NCBI GenBank assembly: GCA_963971285.1
Contig: OZ020256.1
Location: forward strand, 4,342,501 to 4,406,500
Direction of reading: 5' to 3'
Origin: Astropecten irregularis
Taxonomy: Eukaryota > Echinodermata > Asteroidea > Paxillosida > Astropectinidae
Length of the DNA: 64,000 bases
The notes under the pieces are model-generated. The model made no database searches. It saw only the letters and a list, made by a program, of their open reading frames with translations, and was not told the DNA's origin. The first letter of the stretch is position 1. The number at the start of each line of letters is the position of its first letter. A program made the translations under genes and the position numbers. Of the stretch, positions 47,251-58,727 are shown piece by piece.

Positions 47251-47975
47251 CTGCTACTTTTGTTCAAAATTTTGTTCAAAACAACAACAGAGGAGTGTCC
47301 TTTTCCTACACTGAACGGTGTTTCAAATTCCAGGAATTGAAAGTAGAGAATGCAGAAATCTGAGCTGAAAGGATGTCCTATATAGCTAGGGTGCCGAAGT
47401 CAATCCTCTTGCACTCAAGTAACCTATATCTCCAGTTAGGAATGGTGCTTTTAATTTTAAGCCTGCCGAGGGAAGGTGCTTCACACTGATAAGGAAATTT
47501 ATGGATGGCAGCAAACTACTGGGAGCAGAGGTCGATCGCGCCAACAGTTTTTGTTTTCTTTCATTCAAGTGAGTTTGTGGGGGTGTGTGTGAGTTTGTAA
47601 TGGCATTTAAACCTTGGATTAATAAAGATAGGGACAATATGGCCATGATCGGGAAAAAGTCCATGATTTGAAAGCATGTACAAAACCAATGGAGCTAGTG
47701 CTGCTGCCAAAAAGTTTAAGTCCAAACAAGAGAGGAAAAGTTGGGGGGGGGGGGGGGGGGTTCCACGGTTGCATGCGTTAGTGACCAATAAGGTACCTTA
47801 TTGTATGTCACATGATACGGAGCCATGGCAACTCAGTGCCTTTATGAGATCAGTTGGAAGCATTCCAGTTCTTGAAATCCAAGTTCTTTTCAATTTGACC
47901 CAAGCATAAACCAGGGGCATCCTGAAGTACGTAACCTAAATGATTTCAGAGATGTTATACAAAAATGAGACTCAC

Positions 47976-48084
47976 CTTCAGTCATTGGCTGATCGGCAAA
48001 GGTGAACATCTTCAGAACAATTTGAAAGTCGTCTAGGTTGTTGAGGAACTGGAAGAAGTCCTTGAAGTTCTCAAAATTGATGCC
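47976..48084 (-). CDS. MICU2/3-like: MICU2/3-like exon (FFQFLNNLDDF)
   Basis: The acceptor is attgtctctatag; the donor GAAG|gtgagt leaves in phase 1. 36 codons encode GINFENFKDFFQFLNNLDDF and QIVLKMFTFADQPMTE, close to the MICU3 block GITFDEFRSFFQFLNNLEDF. This is the most upstream exon recognised. Confidence 0.92.
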
Positions 48085-48227
48085 CTATAGAGACAATTAA
48101 GAAGACAGAAACACCAACATGATTGAGAGAATAACAGTAATTTACATGTCACGATAAGATTACGTCCAAATGGTAATGATATAAAACAATTTAGGTCCTA
48201 ACATAAATGTCATTGTTTTACTAATTG

Positions 48228-48472
48228 GGGTCAATTTCATCAAGCTGCTCAGCACAAAACTTCGCTAAGCATGACATTTCTGTCTTAATTTAAAAACAGG
48301 ATTTACAACCAAATTTCCATGTGTTGTGTATCACTTGCAATTGTTCTTTGGCTGTTGTTCGCTGACCACGAATATCAAATAAAATTTTCAATGGTGGTTT
48401 GTTTTATTGGACAAGCCATTTTTGTGCTAAGCAATTTTTTGTGCTAAGCAGCTCCATGAAATTGGCCCCAGG
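48228..48472. mobile_element. Foldback family D copy
   Basis: Ends TTGGGGTCAATTTCATCAAG and GAAATTGGCCCCA; a full copy of about 245 bp with CTAAGCA motifs near both ends. Confidence 0.9.
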
Positions 48473-49409
48473 GTGTGATGAAATATCCGCTGTATAGACT
48501 AGACAATACAAAAAGATGACAGAATGATGAAATACAGAGATAATTCCTGTTGACACATTTGGTCAATCTGACGCTGAAATGCAGATTTAATTATCAATTG
48601 GACCAGGATTGGACTAAGATTGATGACGTTCACACTGCGTTCACACTGCGTTCACACTGTGTTCACACGTGCTCCTCCACTGGCACCAGCAAGGGACTAT
48701 ATGATCCACTATGCACCATGCACAGGAAAAACACAAACAAAGCATTGCATCATCACAGCAGAGATCTATTGCTTAAGATTAATTGCTCATGATGAATGGT
48801 TAGTTGCCAAGGCATTCCATGGCTGTAAATTTGCACACACAACAAAAATCTCATTAATGCTAGGTTACTGAGTAACTACAAATGCCCGAATCCGGACATC
48901 AACACAATAAATCACAATTTGGATGAACTCCATCCTAATGAAGGTTTTTTTCTTTCCCCAAAACCGTAATTAATTTCTAAAAACTCATAACTCTGACATT
49001 TCTTAAAAACACCCTGAGCAGGTTGTCAATTAAATTATGTTTAATGTTTAACAAAGAAAAGAACTGTCCCGCCAAGTCTAGCATATCAACAAGAAGCTTA
49101 GCTTATTCCAGTGGTATGATAATCACAACTTGAACTTGTGCCGACTTTCCCATGCTTTCCTCGAAGTGACCCTATTTTCAGCAAATTAACCCAACATGAC
49201 AGATGCCTTTCATTGACAAGATGGCGGATATTATATACCTCGTGATGAAATGATCAAGCTTGCGTATAATATCGGGGTGAAAACTGATTGAGAGAGTCCA
49301 CAAAATGAATCACTCAATAACGTTTATTCTATGAATTGAAAGATATCAACAGTGCGAACGTAATTGCCAGTGGCATTTCTAGATCGAAACCAAACAAAAG
49401 GAATAGTCC

Positions 49410-49530
49410 TCTCCTGAGGACGGCCAGAGTACACTGGCCGGAACGTCGAGATCCAACTTCTCATCGGTTCTTTTTTCAGAACCACACATCTATAAAGAGA
49501 TTATTCATGGTGTCTCCGCAAACCTTTCCT
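49410..49530 (+). ncRNA. Hammerhead-ribozyme-like motif in a dispersed repeat, copy 3
   Basis: Same layout: TCTC, CTGAGGA, stem GGCCAG/CTGGCC with loop AGTACA, GGAAC, GTC, GAGA, and a shared right end ATGGTGTCTCCGCAAACC. The changed stem pairs are compensated. Confidence 0.5.
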
Positions 49531-50141
49531 TATTAGGTATAGTCCTGTTTATCTACACATATTTCTGTCAGTGCAATATTGGGTGTTTGGCAGATATAAT
49601 CTCAACAAAGTGAAATTAATGTAAAACTGCGTGCAATCAAAATGGCACTACAAAATCATGGACACCGGGAACGTTGAACCTTACTTTTTCTCTAAAAACA
49701 AATGGCCAATGAGAAAAACACAACAAGCAGCTTTTGCAAAAAGTGCATTCCCTTCGACTGGCCAACAACGTGATGAGGTTTCAGTCAGGCCAAGTCTGTA
49801 GTCAAATAGGAATTTGTGCCCTTCATTATAGAAGTATTTCAGTGCAAATAGGTGATAATTCAGTCACTTCAGTATACCCTGGGAAAACTGGAGGCCTCTC
49901 ACACTCTCAGCAGCTGCAAGGAGCACTACCGTAGAGATTGAAGTCCACAATAGGAGCAAGAATATTCATAACTGGTTTAATTATAAAGCAACAACGTTGT
50001 TTAAAGTACCTCTTCCTCATAAGTCTCAGGACCCATGACAGTAATGGCCCTCTGTTTACCTTTAGGGACTTGAAGGAATCATCCTTCTTCTTGGTAATGA
50101 ACTAATAGGGTTTTTCACACTATCCAAAATCTCGGGGTTGA

Positions 50142-50457
50142 CAGTGGCGGATCTAGCTTTTTGGTAAGGGGGGGGGGGGTTTACCCGGAGTGAAGTTTTG
50201 TAGCCAGGCACTGCAAGGGCGGGTGGGGTTAGGTTTGTGGTAAACCCCCCCCCCCCCCCCCCCCCCCCCCCCGAGTTTGGCCGAGCTGTGGTAGGGAGCT
50301 AAGGAGCTTTTTAAGTTTGACATTTGATTTTTTTTTTTTTGGTTGATTTTTTTGGGGGTAAAAAAACAAAAAAACAAAAACATTGGGAATCCAAGGGGGG
50401 GGGGGGGGGGGTTTAAACCCCCTAAACCCCCCCCCCCCCCCCGTAGATCCGCCACTG
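50142..50457. mobile_element. CAGTGGCGGATC element with target-site duplication
   Basis: Ends CAGTGGCGGATCTAG and GTAGATCCGCCACTG are inverted repeats; direct GTTGA flanks (50137-50141, 50458-50462) are the likely target-site duplication. The interior has long G and C runs. Such termini occur in DNA transposons of many animals. Confidence 0.88.
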
Positions 50458-52398
50458 GTTGAAACCGGATCGAACCCTGATATTTTTTCAACCCTTTTCA
50501 CACTTGAGTATTTTCAACCACGAGCCAACCCGGGTAGGACGGCCTAGCCGGATGAAAATTCCTGCATGTTTCTTGATAAAATATGGTGTTTTCATGAGTT
50601 ACATTTGCAGGAATGCATGACTGAAATTTGTAAAAGAACGAGCAGCAATACAGCCAAGCTTATTAGGCCTATTATAATACAGGTTGACGTGGAAAAAAAA
50701 AAACCTGTTGAGGTGGAAAAAAAAAACACCCAACACAGGGAGTGAAGTTTCATGGGCAAACCAGGCAATGTACATGTATGTATGTGTCAACGAATTATCA
50801 TTTCGGTATAAATTTGGTTCAGAGATCATAGAATGTTTCAGGGGCTAAATTTATTGCCCGATAAGTGATATTCGTCTACGTGATGGGACTCCATGTTCCA
50901 GTGTTACCGTAATTGTGTGCTTGCATCCTTCCAGCAGAATCCCATGTGACTTAACAATGTCAATATCCTGACATTGCATACCTACTATAACTCCCAATCC
51001 CCACAACTCTATAAGAAGAAGTAAAAATGTCCTTTCTCTTCACAATGAATTCCCTAAGTACTTTCGGTTTGTGATTTGGTTCATTCAACTTCTGGCAGTG
51101 TTATGCTGGGCAGGGATTTTTCCTTCCACCTTGGGTATATTGAGGGATTCCTGGAGGTTCAGTTAACCCTCTTAACCTTTTACCTACCGGCATTCGGTCC
51201 AGGAAATGGAATACAAAATTCCAACTGTGCCATATTCCAATGGCTTTTAATATTCTTGCCACTTAAGTTTTATTTACAGAGAAAAGACACACGTGTCTAT
51301 TCTTTTCTTCATTGAACTGTTCAGTGTTTTCTCCAGAAAGTTCTGGATCCCGGGGATCAAAATGGTGTGGCGTGGGATATGACGCATGGACAGCAGATTG
51401 TTGAGACGTGTACAACACCATGGTAACACTAACAATCAGGTCAAATGGTCGGACTGTACATTTAACCCGGTAAAGTTTATGATTTTGTGTGTGGGCTCAA
51501 AGCCTAGAACAAAATAAAACAAATTCATGAACTATCAAACGTACAAGTAATAAACTGCTGCAAACTGCTCATCAGCCGAAATGACCTGAAATTTATCAAA
51601 TGCTTGGATTTGGGAGGAGGGCCTGGCTCGATCGTTTCGATCCTAGCAGGATCTTTATTGAAGGTACTATCAAACAAAAATCTCGACCATTATTAAGCTG
51701 AAAGAAAATCAACCTTTACGAAACTATTCATGGGGACATTATGGAAGAATCAAAGCATTTCAAAACTGGAATAGCTGTTACCACAATGCTAATATGCTGT
51801 ATAGTACGTATTACAAATCAAATTCTATCCATTAAAAGCAAGGACGATGGCTAACGGCCATTATGGTCCAATGAAAATACAATCCAATCTCCGGAAGTAT
51901 AAGCAATTTATTTGAAGGCCACAAATTGAACAGTCAGACATCATGCAATGCATTATGCTCTAGTTTTAAATTCATTGAGAATTACGAGATGGATTAGTGT
52001 ATATAACAACACCAACCAGCAATAATTGGCAATTATATGTTCCGTCAACTTACATTGCCTGGAAAATAGACTTTTTCCCTAGCTGAAAGAAATTGATCTT
52101 CCGAAAAAAAATTCGGGGTTGCCAAATGAATCTCCATATTGGAGAAATTAAAAAAAGAAATATACAATAAATAATTATCAGGTTACGTTTCTCCAGAATT
52201 CTAAAATTCCATTTGATGATAATTCCCAACAAAGATATGATGATTTAGGACTAAAAATGCAAACTTGATGTCCGCATTTGTTGAAAGCAATGAATAAATC
52301 CCCTAGTGAAAGGTAGAATGGCTGACCAGAACAGAAAACAAATGTTTAAATTTAAAAACATTCACAGAGGGACTATCAATTTGTTGGCACCATGCCAG

Positions 52399-52556
52399 TG
52401 TGGCGGTCTCAGCTGTCTCCCAGTCTCAGCTGTCCCCCCTGATGTAGCACACCACTTAAACCGACGACTTTCCCGTTGTGTGCAGAGCGGATAGCATTAT
52501 GTATTTTACCATATTTGGTAAGGGGGACCGCTGAGACCGGGAGACAGCTGAGACCA
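52399..52556. mobile_element. Foldback GGTCTCAGCTGTCTCCC
   Basis: GGTCTCAGCTGTCTCCC at the left and GGGAGACAGCTGAGACC at the right are perfect inverted repeats. The left arm also carries a direct partial duplication (GTCTCAGCTGTCCCCC). Confidence 0.8.
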
Positions 52557-52568
52557 GCACAATGTGTC

Positions 52569-52709
52569 AATAGGGCGCCACGCTCGAGCTATTTATAGGA
52601 TACGCCCTTTATATTGACAGCTATAGTTACCCGGATGTTCGGACAAATTGCACAACGTTTACGTGTAAGTTGGGTATATGACGTACAACTTTTTTGTCCG
52701 AAAATCTGA
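52569..52709. repeat. Dispersed repeat, copy 2
   Basis: Second copy of the 18492-18640 repeat with about the same length and internal inverted pair. Confidence 0.8.
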
Positions 52710-53142
52710 ATGTGACGTCACAAGCGTGAAATATCAATATGGCCATTTCAGCTATTGGAGAAAATGATTAATGGTCTGGGCGAATGAGGTTAAATGTAAG
52801 AAGATATTGCTGTGAAGTGGTTTAATGTGATCCCTTGATACCAAGCGTGTCTATAAGGCAGCTGCATAATATTGCATTGCTGGTATATCACCATATGGAG
52901 CTATATTGCGGCAAACACAAACTTGTCAGAATTCACAGCTTGCTTTAGTGCTTTCCACGGTATGCTCTTCACAACATAGAAAACGGAAAAAAAATATCAA
53001 TAAAATGTGGCTCTGATCATGAGCGGCACAATCTCTGTGAATTTCACTGATTGATGTATTCTTATTAAAAGGACAGGGGATAGGCCCCTACTGATTTGTT
53101 TTTTTTCACATGTGTGTAACATCATCTTGCACATGATGGCCA

Positions 53143-53384
53143 GGGGCCAATTTCATAAAACTTTTAAGCACAAAAATTTGCTAAGCATGACATTTCTGTC
53201 TTGATAAAAACAGGGTTACAAACCACATTTCCATGTGTTGTGTATCACTTGTGATTATTCTTTGGCTGTTGTTCGCTAACCATGAATATCAAATGGAATT
53301 TTCAATGGTGGTTTTTTGTATTGGGCAAGACATTTTTGTGCTAAGCAAATTTTGGTGCTTAACAGTTTTATGAAATTGGGCCCA
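53143..53384. mobile_element. Foldback family D copy
   Basis: Ends GGGGCCAATTTCATAAAACT and its inverted partner TATGAAATTGGGCCC; highly similar to the 48228 copy throughout. Confidence 0.92.
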
Positions 53385-53452
53385 GCCCTGTAGATGTGCA
53401 TGAGTGATGAGGAACTGAATCAAATCAATGCCACATACTGTTAATTATATTT

Positions 53453-53806
53453 GGTTCTTTGGTTTTTATCAAAGAAATACAGATTCATGGGCAAAAATAT
53501 CAAGGAAGGTACAGTAACAGTCATCTGTGAAAATTTCAGTCCCATCACGGAGGCCACTAGTTTTGAGAAAACAGTGAAAAACTGCCACAGAACTTCTTAA
53601 GTATTTTCTCTTTTATTTTTGATCTTTTAAAAGATCAAAAAGATTTGTGTTCGTTGTTTTACTAATTTCTAAATAAATACACCATTTTATGCGGAAACAT
53701 TTTAACGGTATGTTTCTACCATCACCATCTTCATACCCTGTAAGTTACATGTTAATCTGTGAAAATGTCTGTTTTGGTTTCTTACCAAAGTATGATACTA
53801 CATTTA
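53453..53806. mobile_element. MITE family A copy
   Basis: The right terminal repeat is present (ACCAAAGTATGATACTAC); the left is reduced to TTTGGTTTTTATCAAAG. The internal hairpin is intact. Confidence 0.87.
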
Positions 53807-54919
53807 TATAAGCCATACATTTACTTGTGAAACCATATTTGTTTGTTTTAACTTTCTGCTTTATGGCGTATATATTTCTACCGAATATATCACTATCCTA
53901 ACACACAGGAAATAAGCATGACCACAGTTGAAAACTGAAGAATAACAATCTCCAATTCCCTAAAAACAAGTTATTTCCTTGTTGGGTTGTAATACAAGTT
54001 ATAATTCCATGGTGACTTGCAGAGTTGTATCGCGGCTGTGTAGAGGTCAATGGGAACAGATTCTTCTGAATGACAAACAGGGGAAAAAAATCTGAATTTC
54101 ATCAATCGAAACTTAACTCCAAGAAGGAAAACCTTCCATATCCTCATACGGTTGTAATGCATTACATTCAAAGTGAATGTAAAAGTGTTTTGTTCATTTT
54201 CTTTTTTGTTCAGATTTTTTTCCCTCTGAAAATATTGTTGTTTTCTTTCAAAAAAGTATGTCAGTGACCCACTAGGAACTTCCCCATACTGCAGTATACA
54301 CAGACTGGATGGGCGAGTGGAAATGTGTGCAGTAGTAGGTGGTTCTGTGAAAGAAAAAAAAACGTGGGGAGAACTAGAACAGCAGCAGGGGAGGATATGT
54401 GATGCATATTCAATGAGGTAGCGTGTGCATTGTGCAGTGATGGTTACCAGTAATGTTGGTACCAATGGTATAGACTGGACTCCTACACTGTACATGCAAT
54501 ACATATGTAGTCTACATCATTACATCACTGTCAGTGGGTGGACTGCATGAGGTAAATACAGGTGTGGACTGTGGATTATGACAAGTTACAATGATTGTGG
54601 ATCAGGATGGATGTACATGTGTAACCAGCAAGTCCGGTCTTATCAAGGACAATGCTGTCATAACAGATAGTTCCCCCCTGGCCTGGTTAGCTAGGTCTCC
54701 AATTATTGTAGGGTGCTGATAAGCCCGTTTGATTACAGTACTCAGTATTCCTGCAGTAGTATGGACGGGTATTGTTAATCTTGCCATGGCCAGTCTGTCC
54801 GCATTCGGCCATTGGGGTAGTAAATGCTGACCAGGAAGAAGAGCTTTTTTATTTGCTACAGCGGGAAATTCTGGTAATAAAGTCTGGTGGCTGCCTGATT
54901 GAGAAGGAGTCAAGAGACA

Positions 54920-55900
54920 ATGAATTCCACGACGAATGAAACGGTGAAGGACGAAACTCTCTTCAATGTCATTAGCGCCTGCAGCTGGACGGTCACGGTG
55001 ATCCTCATCTTCAGTTTTAACTCAGTCTGCCTCGTCATTCTGTCCCAGGTGAAGGAGTTCCACTGCACCACCAGGATCTTCCTGAAGTCCATGACGGTCG
55101 GGGACCTGGTCCTGGGCTTGTTCTTCTACTTCCCCATGATCGGCGTGGCGCTGGAAGGGCGGAAGCGCTTCCCTTTCGGCGGACTGTGCTTCGTCCAGGC
55201 CTGGATGCTACGACAGGGACTACCGGCATACAACCTGTCCCTGCTGCTGGTCACCATTGATCGCTACATCGCCGTGGTTTACCCGATGCGCTACAAACGT
55301 ATACTGACCGCGAGGAGAGCTAACATCACTGTAGTTTTAGTCTGGTTCCTGATGAATGTCTACGCGTTGGTGTCGTCTATACAAGCCGAATGGCAAGGCG
55401 AGTTCAATGAGGATTTGTTCGTCTGCACGTATGGTGGGACCAAGAACCAGATCAATGCCTTCATCCTGACTATTATGTCCATGGCGGTCTTTCTGATCAT
55501 CCTCCTGATGTATCTACGTATCCTCATGATAGCACGCAGTCAGGCAGCCTTGATTGCCTCCCAGCGGCCCTTATTCACCGTCAACGGTGAGCATATGGCC
55601 CACCAACCGATAAACCGGAAGTCTTTCACCACCATCTTTATCGTGACCATGACACTCTTCATCGGCTGGTTGCCCTCCCTCATCATGGGCTTCATGGGAC
55701 CGACGCGGAAGATCTCGCCCGAGCTGAGAGTTGCCTCCCAGATCCTCCTAGCCTCGGTCAGCTGGCTCAATGTCATCATCTACTACATTCGCAACAAGGC
55801 TTTCAGACACACCGCCCAGAACGTTCTCAGGAAGATGTCCAGAAACTGTTGTGGATACTGGAGACCCGAAAACAACAATTACCCTTCGACTTCTCGATGA
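54920..55900 (+). CDS. Class A (rhodopsin-like) G protein-coupled receptor, orphan, intronless
   Basis: 326 aa from ATG 54920 to TGA 55898-55900; this ATG is preferred over the in-frame TTG 21 bases upstream. Seven membrane segments are visible: about 18-43 (N34 = N1.50), 53-77 (D62 = D2.50), 91-113, 134-154 (W142 = W4.50), 178-204, 236-258, 271-291. C90 and C169 should form the TM3-ECL2 disulfide. DRY is at 114-116, GWLP at 249-252 (W6.48, P6.50), and NVIIY at 284-288 replaces NPxxY. TM5 lacks the usual proline. Two N-glycosylation sequons (N2, N6) lie at the extracellular end and a Cys pair (310-311) could be palmitoylated. It acts at the plasma membrane; the ligand is unknown. General appearance is amine/MECA-like, but no subfamily can be assigned by eye. 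The GC-rich, open single exon is typical of lineage-expanded invertebrate receptors. Confidence 0.95.
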   Translation: MNSTTNETVKDETLFNVISACSWTVTVILIFSFNSVCLVILSQVKEFHCTTRIFLKSMTVGDLVLGLFFYFPMIGVALEGRKRFPFGGLCFVQAWMLRQGLPAYNLSLLLVTIDRYIAVVYPMRYKRILTARRANITVVLVWFLMNVYALVSSIQAEWQGEFNEDLFVCTYGGTKNQINAFILTIMSMAVFLIILLMYLRILMIARSQAALIASQRPLFTVNGEHMAHQPINRKSFTTIFIVTMTLFIGWLPSLIMGFMGPTRKISPELRVASQILLASVSWLNVIIYYIRNKAFRHTAQNVLRKMSRNCCGYWRPENNNYPSTSR

Positions 55901-57415
55901 AAGATCAAATTTTAAATGAACCAGCTGGACTGGAATAATCAATGGGACAAATTGCAATTGGACACAAGGTCAGCCTTTGTAAAATATCATTTTGTTTGTT
56001 ATCCTTATACTTCAAATTTTGATCGTAACATGTGCGAAAACAAGGGGCAATTAACTCCATTGTACTTGATTGACCAACTGACACAATCAACACTAAAATG
56101 CTTGGAATTAGGTGGGCCTGATGTTTCAAACCTAGCCTTTGAGAAAGATCATGCTGGGATCAAAACGTTTTGAGAAAGATCGAAAGTCAGGCTCTCCTAA
56201 CTTCAAACATTTGATATATGTCAGGTCGTTATTTTGGTTGATGAACAGTTTGCAACAGTTTATTACTTATAATTAACACTATAGTGAGGGATATTGTGTC
56301 TTAAATACAATACATATTTTACAGTCTAGGTACAAGTGAATTTTGGACAACATATCTTTCAAACGGAACATCAGGATAAATAGTGCACCATGACTTTGTT
56401 CCTCAAAGATAAAAAAAAAGGCAATGGAATTTCCAGATGATTCATTATGTTCGTAACTTTTTAAGTTCAGGGTAAAAGCATGACCCCTATAATACCCAGC
56501 GAAACCCACGCGATGTCAAATTTACTGCACCCCATACTGGGCTTCGGGATTTCACTGCTCACACTCGCAGTAAATTCCTGGCTATTTGTTCCATTCCATT
56601 TCTTAGTATGAAAAAGCATAAGACTGAACTCCATTGTAATGGGCCAAGGGCATTTATTATATTCTATACATACGTTCCTCTGTGTACGGTACTAGTTTCA
56701 TTGGGTTATTACTTCAAATGTTAGTAAACATTCCAACCGAATTATGACCAAAAATAAGCTGTTTGGGGCCTTTTACGGAATGTGAAATAAGTAACCATAC
56801 GGATAAACCCACCACATGTACTTGGGTATTAAACAAAAAAAGAAGAAAAAAAGAAAAAAAAAAAAAGAAGAAAAAAAGCAAGAAAGAAAACAAAAAAGAA
56901 AGAAAAATAAATGTCAAATAATTTGTTTGGACATTTTCCAGAATTGGGTATTAATAATGTTTATACCAGCCATTGGAGTCGGTAGTTGAGTTGCAGCTTA
57001 TATTTCCCTATTTATTTTGTCAGCCAGTTCGGCTTGGAACTATTTTGTTGTATTAAATACTAAAAATGCACACTGCCCTAATCCTTGCCACAAAAGACTC
57101 GACAATCTAAGCAATAACTGACTGTATGATGAAATTCCCCAAATTTATGAAACTTAGAATGATAAAGTATTTCACAAAAGCACGTTGATGTTGTTAGGAA
57201 TTGCTCTGCACATATAACTGGTTGTCACAATCTTGATGTTCACTTGAATTTTATTAAATAGTTCCTCTACAAAACCTTGATATGAATTTGTGTGAGATTT
57301 TAAAAGAAAATGCAGGGATTCATTTGTGACTTTTTCTTCTTTTACTCTAAAATTAGACTTCAATCCTAGGTGTTTTTGTATTGTACAATGCTGTCATAGA
57401 CTCATAAATAGTACA

Positions 57416-57768
57416 GTAGAGGACTTTTAACACTATCCAAAATCTTGAGGATAGAACTGAATCAAACTTCGACATTTGTTTCAAACCTTTTCACACTTGA
57501 AAAGTTCCAACCCCGAGCAAACCCGGATAGGAGGGTCTAACCGGATCGAGATCAACCCTGGTAGGGACCAGGGTTGAAAATCTCAACCCGATTCCAAAAC
57601 TGCATTTTTTACCATGATTGCATGTCATATGAACCGGTTTGAATATGGTGGTGTGAATACGTTGTGTTTCTCTGATTCCGGTTCAAAAACTTGCCGGGCT
57701 GAATCCGGGGTGGATCCGGGTTGGTTTCAACACGGATCGAAAAGGAGATAGTGTGAAAAGGCCTTATG
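57416..57768. mobile_element. Foldback family F (CTTTTCACACTATCC ends)
   Basis: Ends GACTTTTAACACTATCC and GGAGATAGTGTGAAAAGGCC; the interior is rich in AACCCGG/CCGGGTT. An interrupted copy is at 50109-50545 and a right-end fragment at 18985-19165. Confidence 0.82.
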
Positions 57769-57968
57769 ACTGATTCAAGTTCTCAGTAAACAGGGTTTCT
57801 CAACTGGCTGCACACGTGCCACTTGTGGCACTTGGAGGCAGTCCAAGTATAGCGTGTGGCAAACTGTCGTTACAAAAAGAAAAATATATTTAACAAATTG
57901 ACATTTCTTGTATTCTATTGTACCACTTTTGTTACATAAACTGTACTACTCTTACCCCCCAAAACCCC

Positions 57969-58299
57969 TTTAAGGTAATATCATACTTTGGTTTTTGTCA
58001 AAGAAATACAGATTCAATATCAAGACAGATACAGTGACAGTCATCTGTGAAAATTTCAGTCCCATACGGTTCCCCACTTTTTGAGAAAACAGTAAAAAAC
58101 TGTCACAGTATTTTCCGATCTTTCAAATATAAAAAATAGTGGTCACCGGTTTTACTTCTTTCTGGATAAATACAGCATTTCATGCAGAACATTTTTAACT
58201 GTATGTTTCTTCCATCACCATCTTTATACCCTGTAATAAGTTATAGGTAAATCTGTGGAGATTTCTGTTTCCGTATGTTACCAAAGTATGATACTACCC
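57969..58299. mobile_element. MITE family A copy
   Basis: Both terminal repeats are present; the internal hairpin is partly eroded. About 331 bp. Confidence 0.88.
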
Positions 58300-58727
58300 T
58301 GAAATGGGTCAAAGTTACACACTCCAAGTCCTTCAAAAACCTAAAAAATCCAGGAGCCCTATAAAGGCGGTCCCTGGACCCCATCTGCAAAATGCTGGGG
58401 AGTGAATTCACTCCCTTTGATTGCTTCGTGATCACTTAAATACTGTCTGGAAGTGCAACTTCCATCAAAATAGTTGAGAAGGCCTGTTTTACTGTATCTA
58501 ACAGTAACATGAAAAAATAATATCATGTACTTTGTATGAATTTCTGTATAACATTCCCTTACTGTGTACTTCTTGTATTTGTATGTATGTTTCAATCTCT
58601 TTAGATAAAAGTTCAATTTAAAAGTATTTTTACAAAAATAATAAACAACCATTTTTTTTTCAAATCTCAAGCCACAAGCATTAAACTTGTTTGTGTTACA
58701 TAACCACAAAGTTCACTTTAACAGGGT

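Larger units (their letters stand above)
33167..48084 (-). other. MICU2/3-like: Gene model: MICU2/MICU3-like mitochondrial calcium-uptake regulator, 3' part (4 exons)
   Basis: Minus-strand exons 48084-47976, 44482-44393, 40641-40574 and 33238-33167 join in frame (112 aa plus stop). Order: FENFKDFFQFLNNLDDFQIVL (an EF-hand-like helical segment), EFGRAVQVATG, a canonical EF-hand loop D-K-D-G-D-G-K-L-S-Q-N-E, then MKNRIHRGFR and a basic C-terminus GFKACVKQELKRK. MICU3 in vertebrates has closely similar FRSFFQFLNNLEDFAIAL, FKRAVYVATG, MKDRLHRGFR and FKSCLKKELHSR; MICU2 differs more at the C-terminus. MICU proteins sit in the mitochondrial intermembrane space and gate the MCU calcium channel through paired EF-hands. 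The N-terminal two-thirds, with the transit peptide and first EF-hand, was not found. Introns are 3.4-7.3 kb and filled with transposons. Confidence 0.9.
48085..54919. other. Region between the last recognised MICU-like exon and the GPCR
   Basis: No exon is supported, although upstream MICU exons are expected somewhere beyond 48084 on the minus strand. Contents: a TTAAGCAC foldback (48228-48472), four TTCACACTG(C/T)G repeats (48630-48666), a hammerhead-like repeat (49410-49530), a nested CAGTGGCGGATC element (50142-50457), a 52399-52556 foldback, a dispersed repeat (52569-52709), a second TTAAGCAC foldback (53143-53384) and a MITE (53453-53806). Confidence 0.5.

Noticed and set aside
50060-50101. 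42-bp minus-strand block (FITKKKDDSFKSLK) bounded by AG and GT, resembling a MICU2 segment
   Set aside because: The MICU segments that should lie between it and the exon at 48084 could not be found, so the similarity is probably chance; a targeted protein search could revive it.
51315-51423. Minus-strand open block starting MVLYTSQQSAVHASYP
   Set aside because: No splice sites with supporting phase, no recognisable protein; too short to claim.
53971-54504. Minus-strand ORF of 177 codons upstream of the GPCR
   Set aside because: AT-rich, low-complexity translation with no recognisable motif or splice context; it overlaps the probable GPCR 5' region.
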